DNA of 64,000 bases from Atopsyche davidsoni (taxonomy: Eukaryota; Arthropoda; Insecta; Trichoptera; Hydrobiosidae). The DNA is taken from positions 1,568,501 through 1,632,500 of the forward strand of contig JAILWY010000005.1 in NCBI GenBank assembly GCA_022113835.1, given 5' to 3'. Positions 60,096 to 64,000 of the stretch are shown here, piece by piece. Under the pieces are notes generated by a model that was given only the letters and a program-made list of their open reading frames with translations, made no database searches and was not told where the DNA came from. Both the position numbers and the translations under genes were made by a program. Each line of letters begins with the position of its first letter. Positions within the stretch are counted from its first letter, which is position 1.

Positions 60096-60110
60096 CTCCT
60101 GGTTACGGCA
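60038..60110 (+). tRNA. tRNA-His (anticodon GTG), repeat-borne, one acceptor change
   Basis: As at 59607, but position 3 is T instead of C, so the third acceptor pair becomes T-G. This wobble is tolerable in a stem. The anticodon, D and T arms are unchanged. It is followed by GACTTTTTTTT. The upstream flank differs slightly from the other repeat-borne copies (TTTGTTCCACAGGTCTAATT). Confidence 0.94.
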
Positions 60111-60879
60111 GACTTTTTTTTGAACTGTTTAATTCATGTCATTATTTTTATTTTCAATATTATATACAGATTAAATACTAAAAAAAAAATGTTTTAAATT
60201 AATTGTATATTTAAATTAAATTGTACTCATACTGTTACCATTTCTAATTACCGTTTAACTTTTCAAACCCTTATAACGATATGGATATACTGTGGTTAAA
60301 TTGATAATCATTTCACATTAGCTATTTAATTTTGAAAGCACAGTACACACGAAGCAACAGCAAATTGCCATTGATAAATTTTTTCACTACCTTTCTAGAA
60401 AATTAACGCAAATTGGTATTCTGTCATAAAAATGATTAACAATGTTTTGTTTATTGCTATTTAGTGGTCAGGTTTCAGTTGTATCGTGACATTTACAGGC
60501 ATTTTTTTTGTTTACATTCGCGTTGTTTTATTTTTATACCAACACTATAGAATGAACCCAAGAAGAAAAGCTTGTTATTGTATAAATTCCCACCCAGTTT
60601 GATAATGCCACTATGTGTGGAAAAATCACTCAAGTATTTTACATATTATTTAAAATATCCAAAATTCACAAAGGTTTTTCTTATAGATTTATATATTTTT
60701 TAAAAATAACATTACATGATTAAAAATAATGCCGGGTTTTTTTTTACTGAAATTGTGATTGACTAATCATTTAAAAATACAAGGCCTGTTTAAAAAAACG
60801 ATAAAAAATATATGAGAAAATCATTATCAGGCAGATACAGTTTCCTTTATTTTGAGTGACGCCACGACACTTACGACAC

Positions 60880-61130
60880 CTTCTATAGATTATTCAAATC
60901 GCCTTTATCTACAAACAACGTATTCCAAAGGAAGTCGAAAGGCCATTAGATAATTAATGAAATCGGCCACCATCTGAATGCAATTAAGCATACAAAACAT
61001 GAACCGACAATCGCCGGACTGGATCTCAATCCAAATTAAATCCCAACTCCCGCTCGTCCGTACAGTGTGAACGCGCCCTTACCGCACCCGGAGCGACACC
61101 GGCATTATTTTTTCTACGGGCAACATTTAT
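60880..61130. promoter_or_regulatory. strong candidate regulatory island
   Basis: Complex GC-balanced sequence with CCATTAGATAATTAATGAAA, GCAATTAAGCATAC and CCAAATTAAATCCC. The density of homeodomain-type cores in GC-balanced context suggests an enhancer. Confidence 0.4.
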
Positions 61131-62129
61131 CTAAAAGACTTTGATATATTTTGGGGGAAATGCCTTACTAGGTGCTAGTTAAATTTGAGATATAGGTCTG
61201 GTTTTTGGGACACTAGTGCTGACAATTAAAGTTATAAATAAGAGGATAATTTATCATCAATTAAATAATATTAGTAAACATCAACTTGTTCGCTCTACAA
61301 AAGTATTCTTTTACTTGTCAAAGTATCATAGTATCATTAAAGAAGTTGGATTGGGAGGAAAGATTTGTTGATGATGTGTAGATCTCTTTTTACATTTAAA
61401 GAATATTAACACTTTGAGAAATCATACGAAAAATATTTTAAATCCGTTCTCTTTGACAATATCAACAAATTTCTGAATTTTTTATTAAAGATAAAATTTA
61501 TAGTAAAAAATCAACAATATGGAGCCAGTTTTCTATATTTCAATAATTTGGTTTATTTTAAGCGTATTTAACTAATAGATAACAAAAATATATTTTCCTA
61601 TAAAATTATTTCTAACTTATACTAAACTAATTTATTCAACATCAGCTCTGCGCTGAAAAAGTATATAAATTTTCCGTGTAGGTGCCTCGATGAATAGTAT
61701 AAGCCAATTTATGTTCGGTTTCCAGAATTATCAAAAAAAAATAATCGATTACATTACTCACCGATATTTTTTGTTCATTCAAACATTCATGGCCGGTAAA
61801 AAATATAGTGAAACATTTTATTTCGATTCCTTCCATTCCAATTTACTTTTTTTTTAAATAACGACGTTACAAAGGATAATGAACCGGAAACCTCCATATT
61901 ATCATTTTGTTTCTCACATATTTTCTATTGGAATTATAAATTCCATATTCAAAAAATTTCAACATTTTGAATTTGAATAGGCAAAACGGTTTCCTTTAAA
62001 AGTTGACGCAACCGGAAGTCGCTGTTGAGTAGTTTTTTTTTTCAAATATTTTCAATCCGAATCCGACATTATTCGTTTTTCAAAATATTTCGGTTTGAGT
62101 TCAAAAGAGTACAATTTTTAAAATATACA
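61131..62129. other. AT-rich non-coding sequence
   Basis: Nothing supported. Confidence 0.4.
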
Positions 62130-62400
62130 AGATGGATTTCTGTTTGAGCGGACCTCGGAGTGCTCCCCTGGCCCTCCTCGCACACCCGCGAGGGTTCCCC
62201 TCGATGCCTGATAGCGATGAGGGATGAGGTGGCTGGACGACAATGTGTGGGATTTGTATAAAATGCTTCTCCGAGATTGGGCGATTCGTATCTATCCTGT
62301 GCGAGGAAGCCATTGTGTGGCGGGACATTGTTGCTTTACTTTTGGAGGCGCGGCGGCTATTGGAAATGGGACCTGTTCTCGTTCTGATCACGATTGCAAT
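62130..62400. promoter_or_regulatory. GC-rich island
   Basis: GC-rich, with open frames on both strands (62101-62391 minus, 62224-62427 plus) that are not recognisable. A conserved non-coding element or an unrecognised exon are both possible. Confidence 0.25.
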
Positions 62401-64000
62401 ATAAAAAAACTATTTATTGAAATATAAAAAGACCGAATCTTCTCAAAACAAAATATTTCGTCTTCAGATGCCTCTCCTGTATGGTGATATCTCTATAGTA
62501 TGTCTGTTCATGGTGTTCTCAGGGTGAAGTGTGTATCGCGTCCTCTGGTCATTTTACGTTGATACAACAAAATACTGATGAAAATACAATTAATTATAAA
62601 ATATTAAACATGAATTATTTATTTTTAACAAATATTTAAAAAAAAAAAAACTTTTTTTTAAACCAAACATCAACTTGTGAATACACAATTTACGTAAAAA
62701 TATTATGTTTACTCTTATTTTTCATATACCTCTTTTCATTATTGAACATACCAGTGCCCATATGTTTATTAAATATTGACGAGAGTCTATAAATAAAACT
62801 AATATGGAATTGTTTTGCAAAACTGCACAAAACGTAGGTTAAAAATTATAAATCGTTTCACAAATTACAATCAAAGCAGAATGGCTTTTGTAAACTAACA
62901 GCAAAGCATGCAAACGAGAGAAGGAAATGTCCCACTGCAGTGGAAGAGTGTCTTGTCGCTTTGCATGGAGACAACAGACAAAAGACACCGAGTCTGTCTC
63001 CTCCTCTGACGCCGGCACTTTAGAGTGTTGTGGCAAATTTACTGCTCCAGGTATAGTAGCACTAAAAAGCATGCAATAGGAAAAAAATATCACTGAATAA
63101 AATAAAAAATTTTTTTATGAAAGATCAATGAAAATATAAGAATTAACTTATCATTGATTATTATAGTATAACTTTGATGCTACAAATAAATATTTTCTAT
63201 ATTTTTTTATTAAAATAATAATCACATAAATATTAAAATATCGACCAAATATGCATTATTGATACTGATGAAATCTTAGTTTTTACTTGCTTATGCCTTA
63301 GCATAAGTAGTGCCTTAATAGTAAATATATATATTTTTAATTTTAGTGCTAGTATAAATAAAATATTTAATAAATAATTATTAGTGGGAACAGAAGCCAT
63401 GAAGGCACTGTACCCGCAACAGCTGTCATACAAAAGTGGAGTCGAATTACCACCTCTGCCTAGTGAGCGTGAATATGAAATGGCGGTGTTGTTCTATTAG
63501 CACTCTGCAAGTCGAGACGCAGAGATTTTGATCTGCTAATTAATATTTTATTTTAACAGAATAAAATCCCACGGAAAGTTTTTAACGTAAAATAAAGCAA
63601 GAATTTATTTTTTGAGCTTTTTGTTTAAAAGAAGATAAAAACCTAATACCACGTTTAAAAAATTTCGTAGAAAATTTCAGCTGTGATTAGCTTAACCTAA
63701 TTCTTCGAGTACTGTTTTATTACCGTATTTGGATATCTATGTGTACTACATATTTAAATTATTTTAGTTAAAAAAGATTATATCTTTTACATAGAGTCGC
63801 ACAATTTTGTAATTTCGTATCATTCACGAAACTGTTGATTATTGATAACGAAAAAATACTATTTTTTTTAATAGTGTGTTATACCGAATGGCAAGAGAGT
63901 AACGATAGTTTTTGTAAGAGTTTTGCTTTTCAAGAGCATGTTCAGACTGAGTATGTAAAAGCCTTTCAAACAATGATGATCGCAATTTTTGGGCCATTAG
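62401..64000. other. AT-rich non-coding sequence
   Basis: No supported gene to the end of the window. A modest GC patch lies at 62880-63060. Confidence 0.4.

Larger units (their letters stand above)
59425..60660 (+). repeat. dispersed repeat carrying two tRNA-His genes
   Basis: The left part (59428-59600) matches 27340-27527, and the part after the second tRNA (60110-60610) matches 27600-28045. The tRNA with its 5' flank is duplicated, with the second module beginning near 59945 (TTTATCTTATCATGACTAGA). The right end keeps GTTTGATAATGCCA, but the hammerhead-like core is deleted and TGTGTGGAAAAATCACTCAA follows directly. No inverted left end was found. Confidence 0.8.

Noticed and set aside
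1..64000. CRISPR arrays, bacterial operons, phage genes, rRNA
   Set aside because: No direct-repeat/spacer arrays, ribosome binding sites, dense coding or rRNA sequence are visible. All evidence points to nuclear eukaryotic DNA.

Overview
This is a eukaryotic, AT-rich window with no bacterial-type gene organisation. It looks like arthropod, most probably insect, nuclear DNA. The reasons are tRNA-His genes with Pol III terminators, a Jockey-clade LINE, a tRNA-derived SINE, mariner/hAT/TTAA-type DNA transposon remnants, sequences resembling Penelope-type hammerhead ribozymes, and long low-complexity stretches. No complete protein-coding gene can be supported. Almost all the short open frames here look like chance or transposon debris.

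Layout. At 1-10 kb there are two short stretches with coding character (2597-2720 and 7561-7604/7610). Both are on the plus strand and join in phase, so they may be exons of one gene of unknown identity. At 10-26 kb the sequence is AT-rich with scattered GC-rich islands, an (AT)n tract, a hAT-type element (12706-13966) holding a 51-bp tandem repeat, two fragments with hammerhead-like motifs (11.6 kb and 21.0 kb), a SINE (23.6 kb) and a TIR element (24.8-25.3 kb). At 26.5-34.2 kb lies a tRNA-His locus: a lone gene (26583), a gene on the plus strand inside a dispersed repeat (27528), and six tandem units of about 585-632 bp on the minus strand. Five units carry an intact tRNA-His and one a damaged copy; a broken Jockey element interrupts the array. 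At 34-48 kb there is non-coding sequence with GC-rich islands that read like regulatory elements, plus SINE-related copies (38.0 and 39.2 kb). At 48-54 kb there are mariner-type, TTAA-type, LINE, palindromic SINE and long-TIR elements. At 57.9-58.9 kb there is a tandem repeat of about 305-317 bp. At 59.4-60.7 kb a second dispersed repeat carries two more plus-strand tRNA-His genes. The rest to 64 kb is AT-rich with two islands.

The most interesting feature is the tRNA-His family: nine intact genes and one pseudogene in about 33.5 kb, in two different repeated contexts. One is a tandem unit with a conserved double hairpin just beyond the Pol III terminator and, in four of the six units, a second tRNA-like segment on the other strand. 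The other is a dispersed repeat whose best copy has inverted ends carrying a hammerhead-like motif. This suggests that tRNA-His genes here are amplified together with, or by, mobile elements. The GC-rich islands and their homeodomain-like motifs suggest the neighbourhood of a developmental gene, but that is inference from composition only.
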